Below, piece after piece: positions 12,948 through 25,000 of a stretch of 64,000 bases of DNA. How positions within the stretch are numbered: position 1 is the stretch's first letter; every line of letters begins with the position of its first letter. The stretch comes from Paralithodes platypus. Its lineage: Eukaryota > Arthropoda > Malacostraca > Decapoda > Lithodidae. The notes under the pieces were generated by a model. The model was given only the letters and a program-made list of their open reading frames with translations. It was not told the DNA's origin and searched no databases. The position numbers were made by a program, and so were the translations under genes. Where the stretch lies: assembly GCA_032716605.1 (NCBI GenBank), contig CM064481.1, positions 15,364,117-15,428,116 on the forward strand, given 5' to 3'.

Positions 12948-13987
12948 TTACCACGTAAATATAGCTGTCTGGCGCTGTCGGCCGATATCTGCATCATCTG
13001 AGCAATCGTTTGAGATAATGTGTCCCAGGTATTTTATTTTGTTTACTTCTTGACTAATTTGATTATTGAGTGAGAAATTTGGCAGTTTACTTTTATACAG
13101 TAATTTTGATCTAAATATAATAACAGCACTTTTCAGTGGGTTGAATTTAACACAATGTTTACTACCAAAAGATTCACATATATCAAGAAGTTTGCTCAGA
13201 CCCGCAGAAGACGGTGCAATAATGACCAGATCATCAGCATACATGAGATGGTTGATGATTTTATTCCCACCAGTAACATCCAATCTGCTCTTTATTCAAT
13301 TTATCACTTAATTCATCCATATATACATTGAATAAGTAAGGTGAGAGAATACTACCCTGTCTCACTCCATTGGTTACTGTAAAGGAATCCGAAATAATGT
13401 TACCCCATCTTACATTAAATGTTTGATTGGCGTACCAGTACTTCAAGAGTTCTCAGTATACAGGATGGCACTCCCCTTGTTGCTAATTTATCAAACAGGA
13501 TATTGTGGCAGACTCTGTCAAATGCCTTACTAGCATCAAGAAAGCATGCAAAAATAGAGCTGTTCATTTTGATGTACCCATCCACTAGCTCCTTCAGAGT
13601 GTAGATGTACTGGTCCGTACCATGATTCTTTTTAAAACCAAATTGATTACTATTAGTTGAGATATACACTGAGATTCTGTCTAAAATGATTAACTCTAGT
13701 ATCTTACTTACAATACTGGCTAGGGCAATAGGTCTATAGTTGTCTTTTGATGTAATTTTGCCAGCCTTGTCTTTAATTACTGGTATCAAGGTAACGGACA
13801 TCATAGATTCTGGTAGGAAACCATGGATTAGAATGCTGTAAAAGCCCCTGCTTTGTTTCTCCAAGAGGGGAGTGGAGGAGTACTTCAAATGTTCAGCATA
13901 TAGACCATCAAAACCACAGGATTTTTTAGCATCTAGCCTTCTTATTGCAGCCTTGATTTTTTTCACTTGTAACTTTATATGTGTCAT
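12948..13987 (-). pseudogene. LINE A reverse transcriptase, broken
   Basis: RNA-templated DNA polymerase of the retrotransposon. Frame 13415-13987 has KSCGFDGLYAEHLKY, PVIKDKAGKITSKDNYRPIAL, QFGFKKNHGTDQ, CFLDASKAFDRVCHN. Frame 13261-13446 has WYANQTFNVRWGN and GVRQGSILSPYLFNVYMDEL. Frame 12948-13283 has NHLMYADDLVIIAPSSAG with the catalytic YADD, then KFNPLKSAVIIF and KYLGHIIS. All core motifs are present but spread over three frames. The last frame ends in GRQRQTAIFTW, after which the C-terminal region is readable only with stops down to about 12600. Confidence 0.85.
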
Positions 13988-14273
13988 AAATTTCTTCTTT
14001 GCTACACTCTAAAGTAGCAACAATGGTATTTCCTTGGTGACCAACAGAGTTAAACCAAGTTTGGTAATGTGTTTTCCAAAGATTGGCTATGTTATTAGTA
14101 CCAGAGATCCCATCTACACTAACGGGTAGAGGTGTGCAGCTATTAGTGCATTTTTTTAATATCCTTCCAGAAGGCCAATGTGTCTTTGCTAGCAAAGTTT
14201 TGGGCCAATGCTTCTCTTCTTAATACATTTTCATTGTTTTTTATATATCTGATTGCATACTTGCATCTAGCCT

Positions 14274-15403
14274 TTAGTCTGGTGAACATGTCAAAAATGG
14301 GTCCCTGTCTCGGTTTGTTATGATCCAGCCATACACTACGAGCATCTCGGGATGGTGGTATAGTTCTGAAACATGGTCATTCCACCCAGGTTTGTTAAAA
14401 GAGTAATTTTTGTTATGCTTGTGAAATACTATGTCACTAGCCTTAGTAAGACAAGATATAATATTATTGTACAGCTTGCTGACTTCTTCTCGATGACTAG
14501 CATTAACACAATTGGGGTCTTCACAGGTAATGGCATCCTCACTGCCAGGATCAAGCTCAGAAAGGAGAGTGTGTGTTAAAGTGCAAAATTGCTCACACTC
14601 CTCCTCGTCAAGCCCGCCCCATGGCAGTTTTGGATTTACACTATTGTTTGACTGGGTTAATTCTGGCGCTCTTTCCAAACTAGCTGTTAAGGTCAATGGG
14701 ATATGATCTTCATCTGTATATGTATACTGAATTTCCATATTTGTTATCATATCATGGAAATCAGCACTAGCTACGGTATGATCTAGCCAAGACGTTGGGC
14801 CCCATGCTGCACTGACACATGTGTAACTACTATGAGGGAGCATGAGCTGAGAAGAGATAATTAGATCATGCTCACCACAGAAGTTAGTCATTGACTAGCA
14901 AACAGAGAGTTACTCATGTCCTTCAGATTAGCTTTCCAGTCCCCTATTACAGAGTAGCAGGTGGTATTTAGTTCTTGTAAAAGAGCACTTAGCTCTCCAA
15001 GGCATTCCAGGTATTGTTCTTCATTTTCATTACATTGGTAGGGCAAGTACACACTAAGAATAACTACTTTCCGTTGGATATCTTCTATTTCTATACCTGT
15101 ACACCATGGTAAATTTGTTACAAGTGGTTTAACCCGGCTGTCTAAAGAGTCCCTCCACAAAATAGCTACTCCTCCCGGTGGGTGACCTGCTACTAGACCA
15201 TCCATAGCATCGGTTGTCGAGACCCCAAACCCATGAAAATTATCACAGATAGTACTGAGGTTACCCAAATCCTGTTTAAAATACCAAGTCTCCTGCAGGC
15301 ACACAATATCACTGGTATTAAATACGTCTACTACATCAGGGCGTAGGAGAAGCCCTCTGTTGGTTTTAGGGAGCCCCCTACAGTTATAAGTAGCAATACG
15401 CAA
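14274..15403 (-). pseudogene. LINE A apurinic/apyrimidinic-type endonuclease domain, split in two frames
   Basis: Nicks target DNA for target-primed reverse transcription. The first frame (14888-15403) reads RIATYNCRGLPKTN, the QETWYF motif with the catalytic glutamate, PPGGVAILW, SVYLPYQ and VIGDWKANL, where families usually have GDFN. The second frame (14274-14891) continues from MTNFCGEHDLI with SYTCVSAAWGPTSWLDH, an equivalent of the SDH region, and a linker. The frames overlap by four bases, so one indel separates them. Confidence 0.75.
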
Positions 15404-16044
15404 ATTGTTGGGAGAAGGTATAATGGAATGTCGTGAATTTCCTTACCTGGGTAGTAATTGGGCGAATAAAATCTGATGAAGTGATCTACAATTTGTCAAG
15501 GCTGGCCGACATAGGCCTCAGATGAAGGTGCCTGTACAACGGCTCCTGTCAAGTTCAACATCGTCATTGAAGATATATCTAAAGTCTTTGGAAATGTGCT
15601 AATTGTAACCCATATTAATATATATTAATAGTTTCGTACATTATGCAATTGATTTGCATTAAAGAATGTCTTCTGTAACCTTTAATTTACGAATTGAAGC
15701 AATCTTCCACACATCAAGGGAACCAAAATACTGACGCCAAGAAACAACGTCAACAGACAAGGGAACCCGCTACAGGACACATTCAAAGGAATTTGCTTAC
15801 ACACCAACCTATGAGGAAAAAATAGAAAGCCAACGCAATGCCCTCAGAAGCTGGCCAACCATCCAGCAAACTCACAAGGCCAGACCAGCAGCGGTACACA
15901 CGGCTATGGCCCGACCAAGGTGCTTTTTTTAGAGGTAGTAATGGGACGTCTTCTGGAAGTGGAAAAAAACGGTCTCAAGTGATAATGGAGAGATTCCTAG
16001 CCCAAACCGAGGGGCCAGACATGAACCACAGAGGAAGGTGCAAC

Positions 16045-16740
16045 TACCACTAACTAGTTTTGTTGTGGGCAACATCAGAGGACTTTACCCACGAAACAAT
16101 CCAATGTAAAGTCCCTATGTTGGGAGAAATTGCAGAGGAAGACAACTCAATTTTTCTAGCCCTCACAGAAACACACCTGAACGAAAACATTTTGGATGCA
16201 GAGATCAATATCCATAATTTCACTCTATTCAGAGCCGACAGGGAGGACAGAAGCCACGGAGGAGTAGCACTCTACCTAAGGGAGGATATGGCTGCAAATA
16301 CCGAAACTTTAGTTGCATTCTCAAACGGCACAACAGAGCTACTAGCAGTACACATAAGACAAACCGACATGCTCATCATAATTTTGTATCGACCTCCAAA
16401 CACCACAGGGGAAATTTTCAAGGAGGTCACAGAGAAAATACAATCACTCCTACAAAATCTTCCAACTCCCGCTACAGATGTCATCATCACAGGAGACTTC
16501 AACCTGCCCATCATCAATTGGGCAAACCATGAAAATTAGATGGAGGAACCAGGGATGAAAACAGCAAGCCAAGGAGCTAATGACTATCATGGACACTGCA
16601 TACATGAAGCAATACATCGAGGAAACTACAAGAGGCAACAACACACTGGACTTACTATTTGGCAACAACTTCGACCTGGTACACTCGTACGAAACTGTAA
16701 AAACTATAATGTCCGACCACATCCTCATCAAAGTTAGAAC
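16045..16740 (+). pseudogene. LINE C endonuclease domain, frameshifted
   Basis: EN domain in at least two frames. FVVGNIRGLYPRNN with the conserved N is in one frame (about 16045-16105). LALTETHLNENI with the catalytic E, GGVALYLRE, LYRPPNT and ITGDFNLPIINW are in the frame ending at 16539. FGNNFDLVHSYETVKTIMSDHILI with the SDH motif is in the frame ending at 17014. Motif order matches APE-type endonucleases of non-LTR elements. Stops and shifts make it inactive as read. Confidence 0.8.
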
Positions 16741-17024
16741 CCCCACACCAACCGCCACCCCACCCAGAAGATGTCAACAGGAATCAAGCCAAATACCCTG
16801 CACCTCTCTGAAAGATCTCAACTTCTACAGCAAAGATATAGACTGGGACAGACTGAGAGCAGAACTGGCAGGAACTGATTGGAGGGCACTGTTCGAAGAC
16901 AAAAACGTCGACGAAACTCTCAGTATCCTCCAGCAACAATGCCTGGAGACCTGTAAACAACACCATACCACCCAAATCAGCAGGAAGCAGAATCAAGCAG
17001 ATTCCCAGAGATAGAAAAATACTA

Positions 17025-19060
17025 ATGAAGAAAAGGACGTACTTGAGAGCCAAGCAAAGGAAGACCAGCTATGCGCACAATATCACCAAACTACAAGAAG
17101 AGCTTGATGAAGTTGAACGTAAACTCATCCAGTCACACCAAGAGCAAAGAACACGCGAAGAACTACAAGCAGTTGCAAACATACAAGTAAATAGCAAATT
17201 CTTCTATGCATATGCAAAAAGGAGACTCAGGAACACCACAACAATAGGACCACTTGCAAAACCTACGGGCGAACTTGAGAGTGACCCAACCGAAATGGCC
17301 AAGATACTCAAACAGCAGTATGAAAGTGTCTTCAGCCCGCCAAATGAAGACAAGAAAATCGAGAATGCAACGACTTTCTTTGGCAACGCTCCAGAGACAC
17401 CACATCAACTCTCCTCGGTAACAGTATCAACAGAGGACATAATAGCAGCCATCGACAAGATTGGACCAAACTCTGCAGCAGGACCAGACGGCTTTCATGC
17501 CCAACTGCTAAAAAAACTGCAAACATCAGCTAGCCCTGCCTCTAAAACTGCTGTGGAGCAAGTCCCTCCAAACTGGATATGTACCACAATCCCTAAAAGA
17601 AGGTAATGTCACACCAATACACAAAGGGGGTAGTAAAGGCATAGCCAAAAATTACAGACCAGTGGTGCTGACGTCACACCTTATTAAAATCATAGAAAGA
17701 ACAATAAGAGCTAAGATGGTCAGCTTCCTGGAAGATAATGAGGCGTTCAACGAGGGGCAACATGGCTTTAGAAAAGGCCGCTCCTGCCTCTCACAACTAC
17801 TATCACACTACGACAAAATCCTACAGGATATTCAGGACGGAGAAAATGTAGACGTCATATATCTAGATTTCGCCAAAGCTTTTGACAAGGTGGACCATGG
17901 GATCCTTCTACATAAACTCAAATCACTGGGAATAGGGGGAGACCTTGGAAGATGGCTCCACAGCTTCATCACCAACAGAAAACAAAGAGTCACGGTTCAA
18001 GGAAGCCTATCAGAAGCAGGTGGGGTCATCAGCGGAGTACCACAAGGATCAGTACTGGGACCTCTCCTATTCCTCATCATGATAGGAGACACCGACAGGG
18101 ACCTGGAACACTCAACAGCCACATCGTTTGCAGACGACACCAGACTCATGAAGAAAATCACCTCACAACATGATGCTCAGCTACTACAACAAGACTTGGA
18201 CAAAATCCTGAAGTGGACAGAAGAAAACAACATGGCCCTAAACGGAGACAAGTTCGAGCTTCTAAGGTACGGGAACAAGAGAGCACTACATAACGACACC
18301 AACTACAAAAGTGGACAGCAAGAAATTACCGCCAAGGACACAGTGAAGGACTTGGGAGTAAATATGAGCAGTGACTGCCACTTTTTCCCAGCATATTACC
18401 AAAGCCACAACAACAGCAAAACAAATAGGAGGCTGGATCCTGAGAACCTTCGACACAAGAAATGAGAGGTGTATGCTAACATTGTGGAAGTCACTGGTCC
18501 TACCACGACTGGAGTACTGCTCCCAGCTCTGGTCTCCCCAAAAAGTAGGAGAAATAACAGAAATTGAAGCCACCCAGAGGACATTCACCAGTAAAATCCA
18601 TGGGTTTCAACACTTTAACTACTGGGAGAGACTTAAGGAGCTGCAGCTGTACTCACTTCAAAGACGTAGGCAGAGATACATCATCATCTACGTCTGGAAG
18701 ATTTTGGAAAAAAAGGTACCAAACCCAAACATCCAAGAGACTCAGCACCAAAGGCGAGGGAGGCTGTGCTATGTGAGGACTACGCCGGGATCAACACAAA
18801 AAATCAAATCCCTGATCCATCACAGCTTTACATACAATGGAACCAGACTGTTCAACTGTATACCAGCCCCTCTCAGGAACATGACCGGGGTGTCTCCAGA
18901 CACCTTCAAGAAACACTTGGACATGTGGCTGGCCAAAATACCGGACCGGCCACCAACACCAGGATACCCCAGCACCAACTCCAACCGACTTCTGGAATGG
19001 AGAGTGGAAGAAAGGGAGCTGCCTGGTCGCAGTGGAGCCCCAGCTCAACTGTGTCACTAA
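17025..19060 (+). pseudogene. LINE C reverse transcriptase and C-terminal domain
   Basis: Frame 17025-17606 gives a basic, possibly coiled linker and the RT entry motif SAAGPDGFHAQLLKK. Frame 17662-18465 has PVVLTSHLIKIIERTIR, QHGFRKGRSC, VIYLDFAKAFDKVDH, ISGVPQGSVLGPLLF and ATSFADDTRLM; the catalytic box reads FADD. Frame 18371-19060 has LEYCSQLWSPQ, a segment typical of CR1-like C-termini, and LQLYSLQRRRQRYIIIYVWKIL. The breaks near 17607 and 18400 are single frame changes; otherwise the protein is well preserved. Confidence 0.88.
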
Positions 19061-19870
19061 CGGACGGAATACAACTAAGTGTAACTAAGTGTAAATAATA
19101 CACATAATAAAATTCAATTAGCAAACGAAGGGATCCGACGACCATCGAAGAGAAGGGTCGAAGGTCCTCTTCAGATTCCAATAATATTGGACGTAAACGG
19201 TCGCGGCGACCGTTTACGAAAGCATTCGCTCAGCCAAACAAATCCCAAAGAATGTTTCTATACTACGAATTTTGAAAGGAAGGATACCTTCGAGGGAAGG
19301 GAACGTTTGGTACTGCGGGCCTTAAGATCCTGGGCCTAAAAAAATCAATTTAAAACACCCCAAAAAACTTGAACCCTTTTTTTTTTTTGCCCCTGGGCCA
19401 TGCCAAATATCACTCTTCCACATCCCCTCCTCCCCCCCCCCCCCTCTCCTTCAGTTATCACCTATTTTCCCTGTTATTCCCTTATTCTGTGGTCTATTTT
19501 CGTGCTAACATTAGCGAGTTGCAAGCAGGGCGTTGTCATCACTGTCACCAAGCGAGTGCAAGAGAGAGAGAGAGTATCGATCGACAATCTCTCCAGACGT
19601 GGGGAGGAGTGGAGGGGAGGGAGGTTGCCTCGGCCTTTGGTTATGTAACTCCCGGCCTGTATCGCCGATTTTGACCATCCAAACGCTATTTCCACTTGTT
19701 TTATTGCTGTAACAGGTTAATACCTTTATAATCAACGTAAAATAGGCGCATATGGATAAGTATTAATGCTATTTATGGTAAAATAACGATGTTAGTGATG
19801 GCAACAGCTCAAATACGTGCGCACAGGCGTCGTGGTGGCTCATACCCCCCATGCGCACGCCTTAGGTTAA

Positions 19871-21560
19871 GCCCCCTCCTCTTTATTATGGTCTTGGAGG
19901 CACTGTCTAGAGTTTTTAGAGGCGGACTCCCGTTGGAACTGTTTTATGCAGACGATTTAGTCCTAATAGCTAACAGTATGGAAGATGCTGAGGCCAAATT
20001 CAGAGAGTGGAGAGAGGGCATGGCGAGCAAGGGTTTAAGAGTCAATATTAACAAAACCAAGGTTATGCATTGTAGATTGAGACGAGGCAATGTGGAAAAG
20101 AGCGGTGCATACCCATGTGCAGTGTGTGGAAAGGGAGTGGGCGTTAACTCAATTCAATGCAGCATCTGTTGATGTTGGGTACACCATGGGAGTAAGCGCT
20201 GTAGTAGAATAAAGGGGCCCCTGCCGAAGGATAAGTCAGAAATAGAGAAATTTGAGTGCGTAGTGTGCAAAGGCGAGCTTGTGTTAAGTGATGATCCTGT
20301 GGCTGTGAATTTTGGAAATGAGTCATTGGAGCTGGTGAACAAGTTTTGTTACCTAGGAGATACTATCTCTGCCGGTGGTGGGGCCGAGGCTGCCACTGTT
20401 GCTAGAATTAGGTATGGCTGGGAGAAGTTCAGAGAATTTATGCCAATCCTTACCATGAAAAGAATGCCTCTCCCCCTGAAGGGAAAAGTGTATGCCTCAT
20501 GTGTTAGAAGTGCAATGACGTATGCCTCAGAAACATGGGCCGTTAACCCGTTGAGCCCCGGCTAGTTATAATATTTTGTTCACCCCAGTCCCAAGCCATT
20601 TTCACTTATTTTTTTTGTTTGCTAAAATGGAAGACAAGGATGAGAAATGAAAAAAAAACAAAAAAAAATCACCTCTGACATTTTTTTTTGGGGGGGGGGG
20701 GGCCGGTGGGGGGTTGGGGGGGGGGAGCTTCAAAAAAATTTGTTGAGCCAAAATGGAAGAGAATGGTGAGAAATGAACACACAAATAAAAAAAAACTCAT
20801 TTCGGTCATTTGGGGGGCGGGGGGGGGGTTTCAATAGTTCGTCTCCCCCGCATGACCACCCGCCCGGGAGCACTAGGGTAAAAACTGAGTATGGCATTGT
20901 ACGGCATACATCCTAAGGAGTATCTCACATAAATCTCAAGCCTCTAGCTCCCATACGACCGGAGTAATGAAGGTTCAAAGTGGCGGTAAACTAGGGGTGT
21001 AAACTATACCCACAAAGCCCACCACCACCAGCCGCGCGGCTGTCTCGGCCCGCTCACACTTACTGGCCCGGCTCCCCCACACACTACGGTACCGCCCCCT
21101 CCTATTCTCCCGCCATTTCCTACCTTACGAGCCACGTAAGTGTTTTTTATATGTCGGACGCACGTGATGCGTCGCTGGGAGTTGGTGATCAAAGACTGCC
21201 GACGCAACACGTGCGACGCTGGATCTCAACGGGTTAAAGTAGAGGATGTCAACAGAATGGAGCGTAATAAGATGAGAATGGCGAGATGGATGTGTGGGGC
21301 CAGGCTACAGGATAGAATAACAAATGTTGAGCTGAGGAGACGTTTAGGTATAAAGAGTATTAGCGAGGGTGATGTGTACAAGTAGACTGGGATGGTATGG
21401 ACATGTGGAGAGCATGGATGAACAAAATTGGGTGAAAAGATGCAGGTCAGTGATTGTGGAGGGAGCTGCACCCAAGGGGTGGACCGAGGAAGACCTGGGG
21501 TCTGACTATACGCGCCGATCTCAAATCCAAGAACTTGACAAGTGAAGCAGCCCTTAACAG
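19871..21560 (+). pseudogene. LINE E, part 2: RT palm, PHD-like finger and C-terminal region (split by T2)
   Basis: Continues the LINE E frame from 6913. It reads SPLLFIMVLEALSRVF, LFYADDLVLIANS with the catalytic YADD, and RVNINKTKVM. A cysteine-rich module, CAVCGKGVGVNSIQCSIC, is followed after one in-frame TGA near 20170 by CWVHHGSKRCS and CVVCKGEL, resembling a PHD-type zinc finger. Then LVNKFCYLGDTISAGGG and YASETWAVN up to 20542. T2 (20547-21233) interrupts here. From 21238 it resumes with KVEDVNRMERNKMRMARWMC, DRITNVELRRRLGIKS and a basic C-terminus to 21560, where the LTR-flanked insertion begins. An uninterrupted homologue lies at 26282-26948. Confidence 0.85.
20547..21233 (+). mobile_element. 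T2 MITE (second TTAA family)
   Basis: 687-bp non-coding insertion flanked by TTAA at 20543-20546 and 21234-21237. Its ends are inverted repeats: CCCGTTGAG at the left and CTCAACGGG at the right. The uninterrupted site is visible in the second LINE E copy near 26518 (ggccgttaaagtagagg). Inside are G-rich runs at about 20691-20730 and 20814-20830 and two imperfect copies of a module of about 115 bp around aaaatggaaga..gagaaatga. It is typical of a non-autonomous piggyBac-type element by target and CCC ends. Confidence 0.88.
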
Positions 21561-21630
21561 TGTAAAGTCAGTGAAAATAGGCTATCCTAAACAGACCTCG
21601 GATGCGGAAATACCCTGAGCCGAACAGGCC

Positions 21631-21712
21631 AAGTGGGATATCTCTATTGGTCTAACTGGTAAGGTGCCTGCCTCACACCCAAGGGTCGAGAGTTCGTGCC
21701 CCCACCAGGGCA
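21631..21712 (+). repeat. tRNA-like sequence inside the 5' LTR of the TRIM-like element
   Basis: The stretch around ggtctaactggtaaggtg resembles a tRNA D-arm/A box, followed about 30 bp later by gggtcgagagttcgtgcc, resembling a T-arm/B box. Between them gcctgcctcacaccc resembles an anticodon arm with CAC, as in valine tRNA. The acceptor stem does not close well, so this is a tRNA-derived (SINE-like) relic rather than a gene. The same sequence recurs in the 3' LTR at about 25992-26060. Confidence 0.5.
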
Positions 21713-22061
21713 TGATATTTTCGTGAGGCTATTTCCGCATTTAACGAAGTTTAGGTGTGCTGGTTAAATTGTTCAGATGGTTGAGAGTAAGATCGGAGCT
21801 CCATAAATCCTCTTTCGGGTATGGTGTAAAAACCGATCCCCACAGGTCAAGGAAGAGGATAGGAGAGACCAGGGAGTGTTGTGAGACTCGATTGGGTTGG
21901 GTTGTGGAGTTGCCAGCCGCCCAAGCGAGTTGCCAATTGGGCAGTTTGTAGGTGCGTGTAGCATCGCTCAGTGAAGTTGACTCACCATTCCCGTTCATCT
22001 CTGTGACGGACTCTCGGTCGATTCGGCTCAAGCTTGTTCCTCTCTGTTCGTTCCTCTCTGG

Positions 22062-25000
22062 CCCGCAGTACCAGATAATCGTGCGATCCCTTCGACGAAG
22101 GATTCGCCCGACGGATTCGCACGTGAAGGTGGAACCACCAGTTGCTTCCTTGTGAGAATCTCTTGTGCGATGCCGTCGGACGTATGGTTGGTAAGCCTGT
22201 CAAACTCGCCGCAGTGCATTTCTTACGGTTGGTATACCTGAGGAACGTTTTGTTTACAAATTACTGCCTCGGGCAGCCTCACGGGAGTACAGACGGAATC
22301 GAATCTTAATAAAGTGATGGTCCCTGGTGTATTATTTACCCAGTTTATTGCATTAATCTTATTATTCTGTATTTAGGACATTCTCAATTGACGAAAATAA
22401 GGTAGCCTAGGCCCTAGTGATTCCCCAGAGCACCATTGAATTTCTCTTAGCCTAATTTCCCTTCAACCACCAATCAATTTTTGAGTTTAGGAATAGCCAT
22501 GGGGTTGTGGTATGGATTTTCGCTGAATAATTGGGTTGTGCTTGGCTCTCTGGAAAAGTGGCTTGGTTATAATATCAAGCAAGCTTTTCAGTTATATTCA
22601 AGCCTACCCCTGTTCACCTGTTCCAAGTAGATCTAGGCCTATGGCCATAAATTGTGAAATCTAACCTAGCCTATCTCTAACTCAAAAAGGGCCAGAGCTA
22701 GGATAGTGGGCTGTAAATTGCCATAGGCTATCTATCCCCTGGCTGACCCTTCCCAAATGGGAAAGGTAAAGCTTTGAGTCCTCCATTTCATAGTAAGAAA
22801 TGCTTAAATTGGACATAGGCTAGCCTATGAGCAATTTTGATGAGAATTTAGCCTAGGCCTAGCCTATATTGTTAAAGTAATTATCTTGATATATTAAAAC
22901 TACTGAAAACAGGGTAGGCCTAGCCTAACCTTAAGAGGTTACCAGGGTTGGATTTTGGACGATGGGTTAGGCAATGAGAGGCTTGTGGATTATTTAGTTT
23001 ATAATAACCATGGTAACCTAATAAAACTAATCTATTTTAGCTATCCAAGCGAGGTAACCTCCGACTCTCCGAGTTTTTCCAAAAATTTAGCAGGGAGTGT
23101 TTGGATCACACAATTGTTCTCATCGGCTTTAGACATCTAGGGATAGTCACCTATCCTAGCCTAATTATAGAAAAGATTTCATGGCTAAATAGTATTTTTT
23201 AATCTCCATGGGACTTGCATATTTAATCAACATGTAGCCTACTCTTTAAACAATGCAAAATTGTTGGCAAATTAATATAGCCAAGGTTTTGCTGATGTTA
23301 TCTTAAAACTTTACTTGTCATTAGTGAGACCCCATATGGATTATGCTGTCCAATTTTGGTGTCCTTATTACAGAATGGACATAGATTCATTGGAGAGAAT
23401 TCAGCGTAGAATGACAAAAATGATCCATAATATTAGAAATTTTCCGTATGAAGAAAGGTTGAAGAAATTAGGTTTACATTCGTTAGAGAGACGCAGAGTT
23501 AGAGGGGATATGATAGAGGTGTTCAAGTGGGTTAGTGGGATTAACAAAGGGGACATGACAAATGTACTAAAGCTCAGTGATAGCGAAAGAACTCGTACCA
23601 ATGGTTTCAAATTAGATAAATTTAGTTTCAGAAAAGATATAGGCAAATATTGGTTTGGTAACAGTTGTAGATGGGTGGAATAGGCTACCAAGTGATATAG
23701 TGGGATCAAGAACGATAGGGAGCTTTAAGAAAAAATTGGATAAGCATATGGACGAGAAGGGTTGGGTGTGAAGGGGGATCAGCCGGGTTGGGCCAATCAG
23801 CGCTCTGCAGACCCCCGTAATCCTGCGTTAATCTCTAACCGGTTTGGTAAGATGATCCTCAGGGTATTAGAGTGTTGAGCCTATAATTGGGCTTTGTAAT
23901 TGGGGTTGTGTGGGACAGGGATCTGCCTTGCTTAGGCCAATCGGCTTTCTGCAGACTCCCATTTTCTTATGTTAGGTTAGCTAATGGGGAAAGCAATTTC
24001 TGAGTTAACCTAACCTACAAATTTGGAATAGGCCTAGGCTATGATAGGTTTCTTGAAGTAGTGTAGCCTAACGATACTGCTTACCACAGCTGCACCAATT
24101 TGCCCCAAGTTTTATACTGTACAGTTCTGCTACATGAAAAGTGCCAGGTTTTAATCTAGTACCATTCAGTGGCAGTGCAGCAATATCATAAAGTTTCGGG
24201 TTTCAAGTTAATAGTAATGTGATCACCCCCTTTGACTAGGCTAATATAGAAAACCATTTATTTTCAATACTTTTTGTGCATCAAATTGACACCTGCCCTG
24301 TCTACAGTACTATAGGCTACAGTACCAAAAACAGAAAGTCTAGTAGGCAGGTTTACTTTTATAAATGACTAAATATATGATGCTTGGACAATTATAGGTA
24401 CCGCATAAAGAATGAACAATATATTTCATATAATTTATTGTAATTCTTACATACATAGCATAGGTACCCGTTATATAATATTGTATCATCTAATCACAAC
24501 TCCTGTTGTATGCTTCCATATGGATAGGTCCTTAAGACTGCTTCATCAGATTTTATTCGCCCAATTAGCCTACTACCCAGGTAAGAAAATTCATGACATT
24601 ACATTATACTTGCTGCTTGTATTTTTGGCTTGGAATCCTCATTTGGTGACCATTATTATCTATCTATTTGAGGCATAGGCCTATTTCCTGAAATAAGTCT
24701 TGCAATTGACGAGGATGGGTGTGAATGGGATATGCCGTGTGTGGGCCAGTCAGCTCTGCAGACTCGTTATCTTATGTTCATTTATGGAAGTATTTCAAGT
24801 AGGCCTAGCCCAATCAGGCAGAACATGTTAGTCCCTATTTATTGCCTACTTTAGTAGGGTAGGCTGGTTAGGCCTATATTTTTAATCCAATAGGCCTAGC
24901 CTATGTTAAAATAGTCAACGATGGCCTTTTTACCTAACCTAACAAAACATAATTATAGGCCTAGCCTAGGCCTAGTTAAAAAGGCTGTCCAAGGTCTCTT

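Larger units (their letters stand above)
12127..15417 (-). mobile_element. LINE A, non-LTR retrotransposon inside F copy 1
   Basis: Minus-strand element holding an endonuclease frame (14274-15403), a reverse transcriptase (about 12948-13987) and a decayed C-terminus and tail (12127-12948). It interrupts F between caagta and gtataatgg; aagta / aggta beside the ends may be the target duplication. The 5' end begins almost exactly at the endonuclease start, so ORF1 is absent. It is related to LINE B at 40483-41835 (shared VCHN/KxLF, WYANQ, LFNVYMD..LS motifs). The clade is uncertain, within the CR1/jockey assemblage. Confidence 0.8.
15704..19092 (+). mobile_element. LINE C, CR1-like non-LTR retrotransposon inside F copy 1
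   Basis: Plus-strand element between F pieces (F reads ..gaagcaat, then resumes aataatacac). It contains a possible ORF1 remnant (15838-16053), endonuclease (about 16045-16740), linker, reverse transcriptase (17025-18465) and C-terminal domain (18371-19060). The 3' end carries two copies of a 10-bp word (actaagtgta), a short tandem tail of the kind seen in CR1-like elements instead of poly(A). At least three frameshifts separate the domains. Confidence 0.85.
6977..19319 (+). mobile_element. F element copy 1, with three nested retrotransposons
   Basis: Large non-coding DNA element seen three times here. It starts CCCGCATTACCAGATAATC and ends ttTGGTACTGCGGG; the ends are inverted repeats of about 12 bp (consensus CCCGCAGTACCA). 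Surviving pieces: 6977-8785, 11246-12126, 15418-15703 and 19093-19319. The gaps are filled by RTE (8786-11245), LINE A (12127-15417) and LINE C (15704-19092); copy 2 at 22062 supplies the uninterrupted order. The piece 11280-12120 is part of an internal long inverted repeat. No transposase frame was found, so it is presumably mobilised in trans. Superfamily unknown; a target duplication could not be settled. Confidence 0.8.
6914..19866 (+). mobile_element. T1 MITE copy 2, split by F copy 1
   Basis: The left piece (6914-6976) starts cccggcaagtgcag and carries the family's subterminal gactcttaagagt. The right piece (19320-19866) carries the ccctgggccatgc block, CT tract, GAGA tract, tatcgatcgac and ends catgcgcacgccttagg. 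TTAA flanks both outer ends (6910-6913 and 19867-19870). Everything between 6977 and 19319 is a later insertion, so the MITE proper is about 610 bp. The host is LINE E, whose QGSVL-SP motif is cut exactly at the TTAA. Confidence 0.85.

Noticed and set aside
21631..21712. Functional tRNA gene
   Set aside because: A- and B-box-like parts are present but the acceptor stem does not pair well and the sequence is part of a duplicated repeat.
24412..24678. Repeated short frame YHLITTPVVCFHMDRSL (also at 30402 and 32803)
   Set aside because: It recurs only because it lies in the non-coding F repeat; the copies do not show codon-like conservation.
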